NCBI GenBank assembly: GCA_037447655.1
Contig: JBBHKE010001964.1
Span: 97,785-161,784, forward strand
DNA: 64,000 bases
Source: Zygnema cylindricum
Taxonomy: Eukaryota > Streptophyta > Zygnematophyceae > Zygnematales > Zygnemataceae
Reading direction: 5' to 3'
Positions 20,986-32,615 of the stretch are shown here, one piece after another (position 1 is the stretch's first letter; the number at the start of each line of letters is the position of its first letter). The translations under genes were made by a program, and so were the position numbers. Under the pieces are notes generated by a model. It was not told the DNA's origin and searched no databases. It saw nothing but the letters and a program-made list of their open reading frames with translations.

Positions 20986-23287
20986 GTGCGGCCACGCCCC
21001 TTTATTTGGTGCGAATACAACAAAGTCGGATCCATAGTCCGAAATTGGAGGAAGAAAGAAACGAGTAAGTACAGTAGTTACGTCACCACCCAGAAGCAAT
21101 CTGAAATGTCCCCTTCCTTGAGTTTTGCATAGAGCATAGAACGAGAGAGACACAAAGTGGTTCTTCCGACACATGGTAGAGAGGAAAATCATGAAGAGTT
21201 ATACACTGACATCGTTTCATAGAAATTATCAAAATAAAACGGTTGATATGCAAGACTGTTTCCCTATTCTTTCATATCAGTGTCGTACAGGTCCTCCAAA
21301 TCCGAAATATCTTGTTCGATTTTTCTCTTTAAAGTCTATATATACAAATATATGAGTAAGTTCTTCCACTTTACTACATGTTGTTGAAATCTCTCCTCGC
21401 TCAATAGCTTTCACTGAAAAAACTAATCTCCATACATGCTAGAGATGATGGTCATCACATAAGGTTAACCGAGGGTTCACTATCGGTGTGTGCGTGTCAC
21501 CGAAAGCGTAGTCCACGGCTTAGTTACTTATCTTGTTACGCGCAAGGCTTTATTTCGATGATATAATCCCTTATTCCTTAATACACGACGCATGCTATTA
21601 CGTATTTACCCTCATCACGTCAAACAATGTTCATAAAAATGTTCATCACAAAAACAATGTTCAAGGCTTGACCTTTATCAAATGCCTTCACGCTAATGGT
21701 GGACGAAAGGTACGCCCAACCGGAGATGCCCAACCATAGTACTTCGTTCATTACAACTTTCGAAGTATGTACACGATAAGAATCATGTTAATCAATTTTA
21801 ATCCACATCACATACGATCAACTGTAAGACGGAAGGAGCAAGCACAAATAACTGCCATGACCGTCATCTCTTATCAACAACGTCAATAAGTTGGTGGATG
21901 GTGCAAGTTAGCGGCATACGTAGTCTCCCGTGACGCAACTCGTCATATAGGTCATGTGGTTTTGTCGCATGGGGTGACATTTAACCTTATAGTTGTTGGC
22001 CTGAAATTGTATAAGACCACAATAAAATTCTGTGGAAGAGTGTTTTATCCTACCTAGTTGATGATGAAGCTTTGGTTTTGCATATCACAAATTCTCAATG
22101 TAATTCTTTTGAATTGTGTTACATAATCTAGCATATTTTTATAACTAATTGTTGGCAAATGTGGAAATTGTGATGCGCGTAATAACCACAATGACATTGA
22201 GGCGTGATTACAATGCCATTGATTGATTACGATTATAATATCAACGTTGGGAGAAACCTCGTTTTTTATAGTTAACCAATTGAAATCAAATAAAAAGGCT
22301 TTGTATGTGTAATATGGTTTTCCCTAAAAGTACGACTAACGACACCATCTACGATGTCAGCCGAATCGCATGCACCGTTGGGTGGATCAAACCGATGCGT
22401 TGCGCACAACTAATGCATAATAAACCTAGTGTTACCGCAATATTTTTGATATTTCGTAGAGAACATTTTAGAATAGCTTACTATTTAATCTAGATATAAT
22501 TTATGGCAATCGACAGGCATAACGTGGCACGTTTTTAGATCGCAATCATTTATTTTTTGCGTTTGGATTTTTTTTTTTTAAATGGTTAGAAAGTGAAAGA
22601 AAAGAAAAATAATGTTTCCGATGCGACCCACATGCCATCATACTCTGAATTAATTGGCTCATGGTTGCATTTTTTAGATATTTTAGGGCTCCTCAAGGCT
22701 TAGAGGTTTTTAGATTATTAGATTAATGACTCAAATTTTTTACATTTCATTTTTTTTGTCGGACGGCTATTGACGAGATCTCCATATCACCGAAATGAGA
22801 CCGAACTGGTTTAAGGACAAAGATCGAGCCCCTCCTGAATGTTGAAATCAGGTAATCGACGATTCTAGTTCGATATACAGCAGCAATTCCTTTTAACTTA
22901 TCATTACTGTAACTTTTGTCATTTTCCTTTGAACTTGCACTTGATCGTCAGTTCAAAGATATTTGATGCCCGTGAGACCCGGAATATGCGAACCAGGTGG
23001 GTCATGGATTCATGGACGATCCTCAAAGGGCTCGGCTGTATCGAGGTCGTTGTTTGGTTCAAATAATGATGTCGTCGCGCGACAATTGGCCGTCAGAATC
23101 TTCCTTTGTGAGACGTCGGAGGTCAGTAATTGGCTAATTGCACTTAGCGTGATTTTCTGACCCCGAAACGAAACGACGGCGTCGACCATAAATAATTAGA
23201 TATGTCAAACCGGATCATAGTTTTAGAGTGCGGTATGGTTCGCTCATACAGTATGCGTACGATATACATTTCACTATTTCGGTACAG
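20986..23287. other. Intergenic, nothing recognised
   Basis: No domain-bearing frame, tRNA or paired repeat ends seen in this 2.3-kb stretch. Confidence 0.4.
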
Positions 23288-23289
23288 TA

Positions 23290-23846
23290 CACCGTCAATC
23301 GCTATTACTATTAGAGTATATAACGCCAATTCGGTGCCCTTTTAAAAAAAAAAAAAACCCGAAATACAATCCATAATTCTATTTTTTCCATTATTATAAT
23401 TAGGGTTTTTTTTCAATTAGCGTTAATAATGGAAGTACACTGCGATAGAAATAGTGTGGCATACGGACAGGGTATTTTCGTACGAATTGGTACTTTTTGA
23501 ATTACAAAGGCATAAAAAGACACTTAACATTATTGCGCACACATGTGAAGGTGCGCTGGAAGAAAGAGATGCAAACTCGTCGACAAAAATCACGTTCTCA
23601 TATGTTCGTCCGTCGACCGTGTGAACAGCGCGACGGCGTACGAATTGTCAGATTTTGTACGAATACACATAGTAATGTAGAAATTGAAAGGGCGGGTATT
23701 TATTATTCAGGACAACCCAAATTACAGTTAGGGATTATTAGTAAATATATATATTTTTTTTTAAAAAATAATTCCCGATTAGTGTTAATAACACTAATTT
23801 ATTTTTTACGCTATTTATTCCTTTACTCTAATAGCGATTGACGGTG
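23290..23846. mobile_element. CACCG MITE, long subfamily, 557 bp
   Basis: Ends CACCGTCAATCGCTATTA and TAATAGCGATTGACGGTG. TA is on the left; the right copy has become TG. An inverted close copy is at 45104-45652. An open frame of about 80 codons is carried by both copies, but its differences are mostly amino-acid changing, so I do not regard it as a gene. Confidence 0.82.
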
Positions 23847-23853
23847 TGCTGTA

Positions 23854-24052
23854 CACCGCGAATCGTTATTAGCGTTATGAACTCTATATCGGCACCCCAG
23901 AATTTTGACATTAATACCTTAAATAGAATAAACTACACTATTTAAGGTCGTGGACCATAATCTGCCACGTCTCCTGGCACTAAATTAGAATGAATGACGC
24001 TAATTTTTTCTTTACACTAATAATTTCTCAACGCTAATAACGATGCGCGGTG
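23854..24052. mobile_element. CACCG MITE, 199 bp, adjacent to the previous one
   Basis: Ends CACCGCGAATCGTTATTAGCG and CGCTAATAACGATGCGCGGTG with TA on both sides. Closely related to 56652-56850 (shared CATGGACCATAATCTGCCACG-type block). Confidence 0.85.
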
Positions 24053-25059
24053 TACTACAGTATACACAAAAGCAATACTGTATGCGCTAAGTTTTTAGGG
24101 TTAAGGTACTACGTCAGAATGCTAATGTAAAAGGTGACGACAGCACACGGAAGTTAAGGTACAGGCACATACAATACGATCATGTAGTAATTAGTTTCGT
24201 ACGTAATAAAATCACACATCGTAAAACGCCTACTTAAAACTGAGTAATGGACTGTACATGGTTATGATTGCGGGAAGATCTCGGCAGTCTCTCCCATCGG
24301 GAGGAGTGAAGTTTAGGACTCTGCGACCAGAAAGATAAAATATTTGATTTTCCATTTGATTTTCCATTTGATTTTCCAGGCGCAATTCGACTATTCAGGT
24401 GGATGAAACTTCATGCGTGACTCGGAGCAGTCGTATCTTTTGGAAGGAAACGTCTACCGCCCTCGGATCATGAAGTAAAAATGATTGTACGGATTATTGC
24501 ATGTGCTGGAAACAATCGATTTCAGAATGGCGGGTTTTCGTTGCGAATAAGATGACATTTAAATTACACGGAGGCAATATATGTTCGTTAAAACCGGTAA
24601 CGTTCGGTTTGTACGTTACACTTGCTGACATGCGGTTATCTGTTTCTGAAAATAACATACGATATATCGAATATTATTAACGACTATATCGAATCACATT
24701 CCCTGTCATCTGTATCCAGAATAAACTTTATTATCTAGGCCACTTTTCCAGCAGGCATTGCCAGTAATCGTACGGAAAGATGGCACTGATGTTATAATCA
24801 ATATTCCATCCCGTAATCGTACGGAAAGGTTCATCGGCGCTGATGTTTAGATCATCAGGTCGTGCCAGCAAGCTCTACGTACTTTATTTCGAATAGTACC
24901 ACGTGGGCTTGTGATCAGAGGTTGAAAATCGCCAAAGATTCTTCAAGCGCAAAACATGAATGTAATATATGAACAGAGACGAAATTTAAGTTTTGTACAA
25001 CGGGTACTAGATTGTTTGAATTTGTACTTTCGCACTATATTATTATAAAGACTGTTGTG
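24053..25059. other. Intergenic with a small 12-bp triplicate
   Basis: ATTTGATTTTCC is repeated three times at 24342-24377. A CGTAATCGTACGGAAAG motif recurs near 24765 and 24812. Nothing else recognised. Confidence 0.5.
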
Positions 25060-26368
25060 ATGTTTTAAAACCCAAAGTCCCGTCCACTAAGGTCTTAACG
25101 GATAGCAATGAGTGTGAGAGTATATCCTCCGTCAAAAAACTTCTCCTGGCTTTAGGTGGATTTGAATCCACCCTGTGTAAGGTAAGAGGCTCATCCCGCG
25201 TAAAAAAAGTCTTACTTTTCCAAGTGTACCAAGCATAGTTCAAAAGTAAGGTGAAAGTAGGCCCATACAATATGTTTATTGTACGCAAAACATACAATAT
25301 GGCCTTAAGACCCATATTGTATTGGTCGCAAAATGAAAAATAATAGTAACAGACTATCAGGGTTGAGTTGCACATCAATCGATAGAGAATTGAACGTCAT
25401 GTCTACATTTTGAAAAACATTCGGACAATTTTTTATTTTTCCATGAGTTTTGAGGTATTTTTTATTTAAACCGTCAGATTTGAACGATCGGACGGTCGCT
25501 GATCAAAGTAACGATATAAGAAGATCACATGAAAAGCCCATAACACAACTTACGATAGGACTTACGTCCGCGTTTTTTTTTTCCGGGTTTTTTTTCCCGC
25601 GGAATGTCATCCAACGCCGTGTCAGCTCGCTAAAAAAAATCGTATGGTGGCGTGCGCTGTACGATGATGATACGTCAGATTCCTACGTTGGTACAAGAGT
25701 GTGCACAACGCAAACACATATAGTATGCTTACTCTACGCGAGTTTTGTGCCAAGTTTTGTGAGCCTACCAAAGGCATACCATAAAAACGCCTACTTTTGA
25801 ACTATGGTACCAAGTGTACACTTCCATTTTTTTGGTTAGTGTCCTTTGGACGTTTAAATAACCAATTTTCCAAGTAGAAAATAAATGAAAGTTAAAAAAA
25901 TGTAAGAATTGTGGAAGTATGGGTGGACCTCCATTGGCAAAAAAAAAGGTTGTTTACTAGATGTATTACGTTTTAGCACCATTTCGTACCATTTTATTTT
26001 TTAATAAAACACGTTGATCGAGATCTGCCAAATTCTTCAACCCTATCGGGGTAAACATTCACCGTCCGATCTGCTGCTTTTTAGCATTCACGACGGAATT
26101 GCTCAACCCGTCATGTTTGTGGCCAATATCTCAAAGAGGGCACTACTTACATACAAGACGTGTACAACTGGTCCATTTGGAAAAGTAAGATACGATCCAC
26201 AATGGACGAGCGACGATAGTTTTATGAATGGCATAGGCCATGTGTTTTTTAACAGGGTGGATGCAAATCCCCCAAAAATGACGAGAAAATCTTTGCCGGA
26301 GGATATTGTACGACGCTCCCTTTGCCATACAACCACCTTCCTAGAAGGGATTTTCGGTTTTATAACAT
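25060..26368. repeat. Diverged long inverted repeat pair, possible old TIR transposon
   Basis: The segment 25060-25230 read on the minus strand aligns with 26185-26368 on the plus strand. Both read TTGGAAAAGTAAGA, then CAGGGTGGATKCAAATCC, then GGAGGATATT and GGGTTTTAAAAC/CGGTTTTATAAC. I infer long terminal arms of one transposon or an inverted duplication. The interior holds the MITE at 25234-25806. No clear target duplication is seen. Confidence 0.5.
25234..25806. mobile_element. hAT-like MITE (CATAGTTC family), 573 bp
   Basis: The ends CATAGTTCAAAAGTA and its inverted match TACTTTTGAACTATG are flanked by the perfect 8-bp duplication GTACCAAG (25226-25233 and 25807-25814). An 8-bp duplication is typical of hAT transposons. 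No transposase is present. Confidence 0.85.
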
Positions 26369-27213
26369 AACAAAAAAGTTCGAAAAATGATATAGTAAGC
26401 TCCTAGAAATTTGGCATTTGCGTATTTTTTTGCAAATCTTCATTTTGTTCCATTTGTGCACTTATGCATATTTTGCACTTGAATAATATTTGACGATTTT
26501 GAACGACTAAACAAAATCTACGTGGTACAATTCATAATAAAGCATGTAGGTGAAAAGTTGTTTACTTCAACGACCTACTTTTTTTGCCAGGATTCGACAC
26601 AAAATTTTCGTGAACAAACGTGTCCGTAAATTACCGGCATTCGCAAATGGGTTTGAGTATCGAGTGAGTAGTCATGGTTTATCAATTTTTTTAACCAAGA
26701 AAAATAAAATGGTATTATTTTAACCATAAATGATCGCGAAAAGTATGACTTACATTTTTGTTTAGGCGTATTTGACTTATTACCAACACAAAATCTAAAT
26801 CATACTGACCTGCTATATCGACAAAATCAAAAGCCTTCTTGATAAGGAAAATAAAGATGTGACAATTCTGAATCGAAAAACATTACTACCTCTCTGATCG
26901 TAACTAGGGCTTGAAATTCATTAGTGTTTGGGAGAAATACATCAAACAAACTAAATCTCGTAACGCGTTGTCAAAAATGGTGTTAAGTGGTTATTAGTAT
27001 GGAAACGCATGTCTTTACGAGGGCTCGGTGGACACCCGTCGTGATCAAGTAAGTGTCTTCAAAGTGTACAGTTTCGTACATATGACTTTTAAGGGTGTCC
27101 TCATAAGGACGACTTTTTGTAGTATATATATAATAGTTATTTAGATGTTCAACGCGCAGTTTAAATGTGTGAAAATGATTGAAACGCTTTGTTTGTGTCC
27201 CGTTCAATATACG
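26369..27213. other. Intergenic left flank of Copia-Y, nothing recognised
   Basis: AT-rich sequence without a recognisable gene. The last five bases (27209-27213, ATACG) are the target duplication of Copia-Y. Confidence 0.45.
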
Positions 27214-28264
27214 TGTAGAAACTAATGGTTTTATTAGTATTTTCTAGGTCTGAAAAGAAATATAGAAGTCGAGGCAGTCTATCTCTAACTTCTCTCTCCA
27301 ACTCTCAAACTTGTCGCAGTCACTGAGAAATTGGAGAGGAAGCTAGAGCCATGGCTACCTTGGCTATCCTGAGGTTTACGGGAATTTTATATTAGGGTTT
27401 CTATATATTTAATTAAAATGTATGTGCCGGCGGCAGGATTTGATCCTTGTACCTGCCGGCCGGCAGACACAGTGTAGCCGGTAGCCTTAGCCGTTTCATC
27501 TAGCGGTAGTGTTACCTAGCATATAGTTTGATAATAATTTAAATATGTATACGTGCGATAAACCATCTAACTAGAATTAATTACGGGATACATAGATCCA
27601 GTAATATGTAATGTACGACTTACGGTACGGACATAAATCAGTACCGCGCATTTGTTTCGTAAATGAAACAAATACCGCGCATGTATTTATTACGGCTACG
27701 ATTAAAGCCGAATTTAATCCGACGGCCGGGATTAGCGCCGAGATCGCGGAGGAAGATTTCGGCGGTTTGTGGCCATCGCCACATCGGATGACGCGTGGCG
27801 AAATTCCGTTGGATTGTGGAATCTCCGGAGATTATGGCACCGAATCCGGATTTGACATGTGTCGACATTTTGGCCATGTCGTACAATGTCCGTACATAAA
27901 GTACACCGGCAGCTGTACTTTTGCGTACGGAACTCAATTCTGATTGGTTCCGTACATCAGTAGATAGAGTCTGTGAGAGAGATAGGACTTAGAAAAATTA
28001 GAAGATAGGACCCTCTCTCCCAGAGAGCTTCTGTACAAAAGGTCAACTTTGACCCTCCATAACTTACTGCTCAGGGGAGCAAATTCAGAGATTCTTTTTG
28101 CTATCGACTCAGGGGAGTCTTGTCTTCACAGGGGTGAAGTTGGTCAGAGTTTTTGTCTGCCAGGGTGGCAGTTATTTTTGCTTAAACACAAAGGGGTCAG
28201 GATTATCCTAGAGGCTTCTTGGAAGCTGTCCACTCTGAGGACTTATGGAGGTCTCAGAGTTTCA
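27214..28264 (+). repeat. Copia-Y 5' LTR
   Basis: 1,051 bp, TG...CA. It contains an antisense tRNA-like segment at about 27424-27510 and the gag start codon at 28245, 20 bases before its end. Long open frames at 27611-27943 on both strands are shared by the other LTR and have no recognisable domain. Confidence 0.96.
27424..27510 (-). other. Antisense tRNA-like (pol III promoter-like) segment in the LTR
   Basis: On the minus strand GGCTAAGGCTACCGG resembles an A box and GGATCAAATCC resembles a B box, about 50 bases apart, followed by GC-rich complementary ends. The match is imperfect, and I cannot fold a canonical cloverleaf, so this is a tRNA-derived relic at best. Confidence 0.4.
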
Positions 28265-29630
28265 GGTTATGGGCCCACCCTCTAGGGTGCCAATATTTAA
28301 TGGAACTGGCTTCATATACTGGGAAAGTATGATGATAGGAGCTCTATGCGAAAAAAGGTTTTGGGGGATAGTGAGTGGACGATTGGGGCGTCCATCAAGT
28401 CTTGGAATTCCTCCAGGGTTTAAAGGAAGCAGATTCACCAGGAAAGAGGATTCACCTTCAACGGAGGAAACAAAGGAAGGAGAGGTGGTGGACAAAGGAA
28501 AGGAGAAGGAGGCGACCACACCTATAGCAACTGGTTTAGCATTCATGTCACCTATTCCGAGGAACGAGGAGAATGATACTGAAACCTGGGACTTCAACAA
28601 TATGGCGGCAAAGCACTTCATCCTACGCCATCTCACTCAAGGACTTGCATGTCCTCATTTGCAGGTAGAGAGGGCATCCGATCTTTGGATGGCTCTCATA
28701 GAGATGTACCGAAGTGGTACGATTCAGCAACAACAGTTGGCTGATCAGAAAGTTAAGGAGTATGTATACAAAGGGGGAAATATGTTGGATTTTTGCAATG
28801 AGCTTGCTACACTCTTCATGGAGCTAGAGAGTGCGGGTAAAGTTTTTAGTGAAAAAGAAAAAGTTAACTGTTTACTAATGAAGTTACCTGATGAGTTCGA
28901 GAACATAGTCAACCGTGTGCAGGACTTGCCGGACTCAAGGTGGATATGGAACTCAGTGGTAGGGATGATTCTCGTTCGAGAGAATACGATTGAGATCCGA
29001 AGGGGAGGAAAGAGTGGCCAAGCCTTGGCAACAGCGACCGATTGGAGGAACAAGGATTCCCGGAAACCAGTCAGAAACTATGGGGGTAGGGAGCGGGAAA
29101 AACAGGTTGGCGAGTTCGAACCAAGGGCTCCCAAAGGTTTATGTCATTTTTGTAAGAAACCTGGGCACTATATGGCAGAGTGCACCAAGCTAACCGAGCT
29201 TCGGTTAAAGGAGGGGCAGACCAGTGGTACCCCGAGAGGAAAGAAAAAGGCCCTTGTCACACAGGTACTTGAGGCGGAATCCGAGGACGAGGACGATGAG
29301 CTCCTTTTGGATGAGGAGTTGGAGGCGAAAACTGAGGTTGAAATTCCACGAAGGCAGAAATGTGCTTACGGTGGATTGAAAGGTGAAGCAGGCTGGATTA
29401 TAGATTCAGGTGCCTCAATGCACATGTGTAAGGATAGACACCTGTTCACTAAGATAAGAAAGATTCCCACCGTAGAGATAGAGTACGGGGATGGGAGGAT
29501 AGTCACCACTACTCTTGTAGGATCGGTAGATCTGAAAGTGTTAGTTGAAGGAAAGACATCCATATTAACATTCTCCGATGTATTGTTTATTCCGGAGCTG
29601 AACAAAAACCTTATCTCTACACAGTATTAG
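28245..29630 (+). CDS. gag: Copia-Y Gag-protease (461 aa)
   Basis: The first open frame of the element. The copia Gag region carries the PIFNGTGFIYW motif at about residues 16-26 and the hydrophobic UBN2-like core at roughly residues 110-250. A CX2CX4HX4C zinc knuckle follows at residues 300-313. Residues 340-380 are acidic, and the protease catalytic motif D387-S-G with the SMHMC context follows. Gag builds the virus-like particle, and the protease cuts the polyprotein. I chose the ATG at 28245, inside the 5' LTR, because TRG-1 has the same arrangement and no stop intervenes. The in-frame ATG within the primer site (residue 9) is the alternative start. The frame stops at 29628-29630, just after the protease, where other copia elements continue into integrase. 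Confidence 0.93.
   Translation: MEVSEFQVMGPPSRVPIFNGTGFIYWESMMIGALCEKRFWGIVSGRLGRPSSLGIPPGFKGSRFTRKEDSPSTEETKEGEVVDKGKEKEATTPIATGLAFMSPIPRNEENDTETWDFNNMAAKHFILRHLTQGLACPHLQVERASDLWMALIEMYRSGTIQQQQLADQKVKEYVYKGGNMLDFCNELATLFMELESAGKVFSEKEKVNCLLMKLPDEFENIVNRVQDLPDSRWIWNSVVGMILVRENTIEIRRGGKSGQALATATDWRNKDSRKPVRNYGGREREKQVGEFEPRAPKGLCHFCKKPGHYMAECTKLTELRLKEGQTSGTPRGKKKALVTQVLEAESEDEDDELLLDEELEAKTEVEIPRRQKCAYGGLKGEAGWIIDSGASMHMCKDRHLFTKIRKIPTVEIEYGDGRIVTTTLVGSVDLKVLVEGKTSILTFSDVLFIPELNKNLISTQY
28265..28279 (+). other. Copia-Y primer binding site (initiator tRNA-Met anticodon arm)
   Basis: GGTTATGGGCCCACC directly follows the LTR. It is complementary to the anticodon stem-loop of plant initiator tRNA-Met over 15 bases. 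The ATG in the site is the complement of the CAU anticodon and is in frame with gag. Confidence 0.85.
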
Positions 29631-32602
29631 ATGATAAGGGTTTTTTCACTAGCACTAGGGAAGGAGTCTTTACTGCTAGTTTTGAGGAGGATGTCTATTT
29701 CATTGCTGAGAAAGGTAGCCATGGGATGTTTAGGCTGATCTTAAGTAATGAAACGAAGAAACTTTATTATGCTGGTGTTCATGATATTATGATGTGGCAT
29801 AAGAGGCTTGGGCATGTGAATCTAGATAAGTTAAGAGAGATGAAAAAGATGGGAGTGGTGGAAGGGATTCAGTTCAGTGAGAGTGATGATATAAGTGATT
29901 GTAGTGGGTGTGCTCAAGGTAAAGCACACAGATTACCCTTTCCAAAAACAGCCACCTACAAGGGAGAAAAACTTCTAGATCTAGTACACACAGATATTTG
30001 GGGACCGGCTAGAGTGCCCTCACCGGGGGGGAAGAGATTTATGATGACTATAACTGATGATTGGTCTCGGTATTCCCGAGTATATTTTTTGAAAAACAAG
30101 TCAGAAGCTGAGGACTGTTTTAGACAATATAAAGCATGGAGCGAAAAACTCCATGAAACTCCAATCAAGAGAGTAAGGAGTGACAATGGTGGAGAGTATA
30201 CTTCTAACCAGTTTGAGGATTTTTTGAGGGAAGATGGGGTTCAACACCAAAAGACAGTGCCAGAAAATCCTGAACAGAATGGGGTAGCTGAAAGGTTAAA
30301 TAGAACACTAAGTGATAGTGGTAGAAGTATGTTGTCGGATAAGAAGATAGGAAAAAGGTTTTGGGCAGAAGCAATGAACTGTGCTAATTACCTCAAAAAT
30401 AGAGTTCTTACTTCAGCTATAAAAGATCAAACACCTTATGAGAGATGGACAGGCCGGAAACCAGACTTATCTCATTTAAAGGTTTTCGGCAGTCAAGTAT
30501 TCAGTCTAGATACTGATCGGTCCAATTGGAAGCTAGATCCTAAAGGAAAACCGGGATACTTATTAGGATATGATGAGGATGTTAAAGGATATAGAGTTTA
30601 TGATCTAAAAAGAGAAGATATAATCTTAGTAAAGCATCTAGTAGTTATGGATGAAGGAAAGTCTGTGGATCCCTTCAAATATACAAAGTCAGTAAAAATC
30701 AGATTTGAGTCAGAAAATTCTGATGACTTTGAGCTTCCTAACTATCCAGGTTTTAGAGACGATGACATTCTTGCAGGAACAAATCAGACCGAAAAGGACT
30801 CGGCTGTGGAAACTCCAGTGACAACTCTACTCGAAGCGGAAGACGTGGTGGAAATTGATTCGGAATCAAGGGATAGGGGAGAAGCCGAGTTTGTTCGAAA
30901 GAATCCACGAGAACCATCTATTCCGGCCTCAGATTTTGAGGGAGGGAGGAGAAGTAGCAAAAGACTGCAAGAAAAACAGGTTAATAACAAGGTAACTAAA
31001 CTATCTCATCAAGATGAACCTCAAACTTATCGAGAGGCGATGACTTGTCCAGAAAGAAACCGGTGGAAGACAGCCATCAATGAGGAGATGGCTTCAATCA
31101 TGGCAGCCGATACTTGGGAGCTGGTGGACTGTCCACCTAACCGAAAACCAATCGGTTGTAAGTGGGTTTTCAAACTGAAACTGAACCCAGATAACACAAT
31201 CGAGCGCTACAAGGCCAGATTAGTGGCAAAGGGATTTACACAAAAGGAAGGAATTGACTACGAGGAAACCTTTGCCCCGGTGGTCAGATTTCCCTCCGTC
31301 CGCATACTTCTCAGTTTAGCAGCGGCGGAAGACATGGAAGTGCACCAGATGGACATCAAAACAGCCTTTTTGCATGGAGAATTAGAAGAGGAGATCTTCA
31401 TGCGACAACCCGAAGGGTTTGTGGAAGAAGGAGAGGAGAGTAAGGTATGCCGGCTGATTAAATCTCTTTATGGTTTGAAACAGGCGCCCCGACAGTGGAA
31501 TAAGAAGCTTGATGAGTTTCTTACCGGTCTAGGATATATTCGGATCAGCTCAGATCACTCAATCTATGTTTTCGAAGATGAGGAAGGTTTTATATTTATT
31601 GCAATTTATGTTGATGATTTGCTTGTTTTAAGTAAATCAATGGAAAAAATTAATAAACTGAAAACCGATCTTAAGGGGAGATTTGAAATGAAGGATATGG
31701 GGGAAGCAAAATATATTTTGGGAATTCAAGTAGAGAGAGACCGAAAAAGAAAAATTATAAGATTGACTCAAAAGGAAGCAATAGGAAACATGCTTGAAAA
31801 ATTTCAAATGGATAAAGCTAATAGTTGCACAACTCCAATGGAATTGAAGAAGGGAAGTGAGGGGAGTGAGGAAGAAGGAGTCATAGTCTTAGACGAGGAA
31901 TTATCTCCTGAAGAACAGAAGTTCATGCAGACTATTCCTTACAGGCAAGTAGTGGGAAGTCTAATCTATTTTATGAATTGTACCCGGCCGGATTTAGCTG
32001 CAGCTGTAGGAGTGCTGAGTAGAAGTCTAAATGCTCCCACTAAGAAGGATTGGGAGGCAGCTAAGAGAGTCCTTAGATACTTGGTAGGAACTAGAGATCT
32101 ATGGTTGCATTTGGGTGGGGAGAATACTGACATCACTACTTGGAGTGATGCCAGTTATGGTGATGCTCCGATGAGGAGATGTACTTCTGGATATGTATTA
32201 TATGTGGGTGATGGGGCTTGCTGTTGGAGTAGCAAACAGCAAAAGGTTATTGCTCAGTCCACCATGGAGGCTGAGTATATGGCCTCTTGCTCTGCTGTAA
32301 AAGAATTGATGTGGGTCAAGTCTTTGCTTGGTGAGCTTGGTCACCTTAAGAGTGGTGTGCATAAAATATTTTGTGATAATCAGGCAGCAATCGCTATTTC
32401 TGCCAATCCTAAACACCATTTTAAAGCCAAACACATGGACATCAGACTCAGCTTTGTTAGAGAGAAAGTAGAAAACAAAATAATCAGTTTAGAGTACAGA
32501 CCAGATAGTGAGATGGTAGCAGATATGATGACCAAACCTGTGCCTTCCCCTAAGCTAATTTTTTGCAGGGAGAAGTGTGGTCTGAAATTAAAGATTGACT
32601 AG
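29622..32602 (+). CDS. pol: Copia-Y integrase-RT-RNase H (frame-shifted from gag)
   Basis: The second open frame. Its first ATG is at 29726, giving 958 residues, but homology to the integrase N-terminus begins earlier, near 29625. Numbered from that ATG, integrase has H25, H30, C59, C62 (zinc-binding) and D90, D153, E189 (catalytic, with 35 residues between the last two). RT spans about 450-690 with YVDD at 628-631. RNase H follows with D808 in DASYGD and an AEYMA motif. The C-terminus has the copia EMVADMMTKP signature. These proteins copy the RNA into DNA and insert it. All catalytic residues I can check are present. No ribosome-frameshift signal is obvious, so the frame break may be a mutation of this copy. 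Confidence 0.94.
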
Positions 32603-32615
32603 AAAATAAGGGGAG
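32603..32615 (+). other. Copia-Y polypurine tract
   Basis: AAAATAAGGGGAG sits directly before the 3' LTR and is the expected primer for plus-strand synthesis. The pol stop codon is at 32600-32602, immediately upstream. Confidence 0.85.

Noticed and set aside
23497-23841. Open frame conserved in two MITE copies (also 45206-45466, minus)
   Set aside because: The two copies are close relatives, differences are mostly amino-acid changing, and no domain is seen. The frame is shared by descent of the MITE, not as a gene.
27611-27943. Identical 110- and 99-codon frames on both strands, repeated at 33013-33345
   Set aside because: They lie in the two nearly identical LTRs, so identity reflects the young insertion. 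No domain, and both strands are open because the region is GC-richer.
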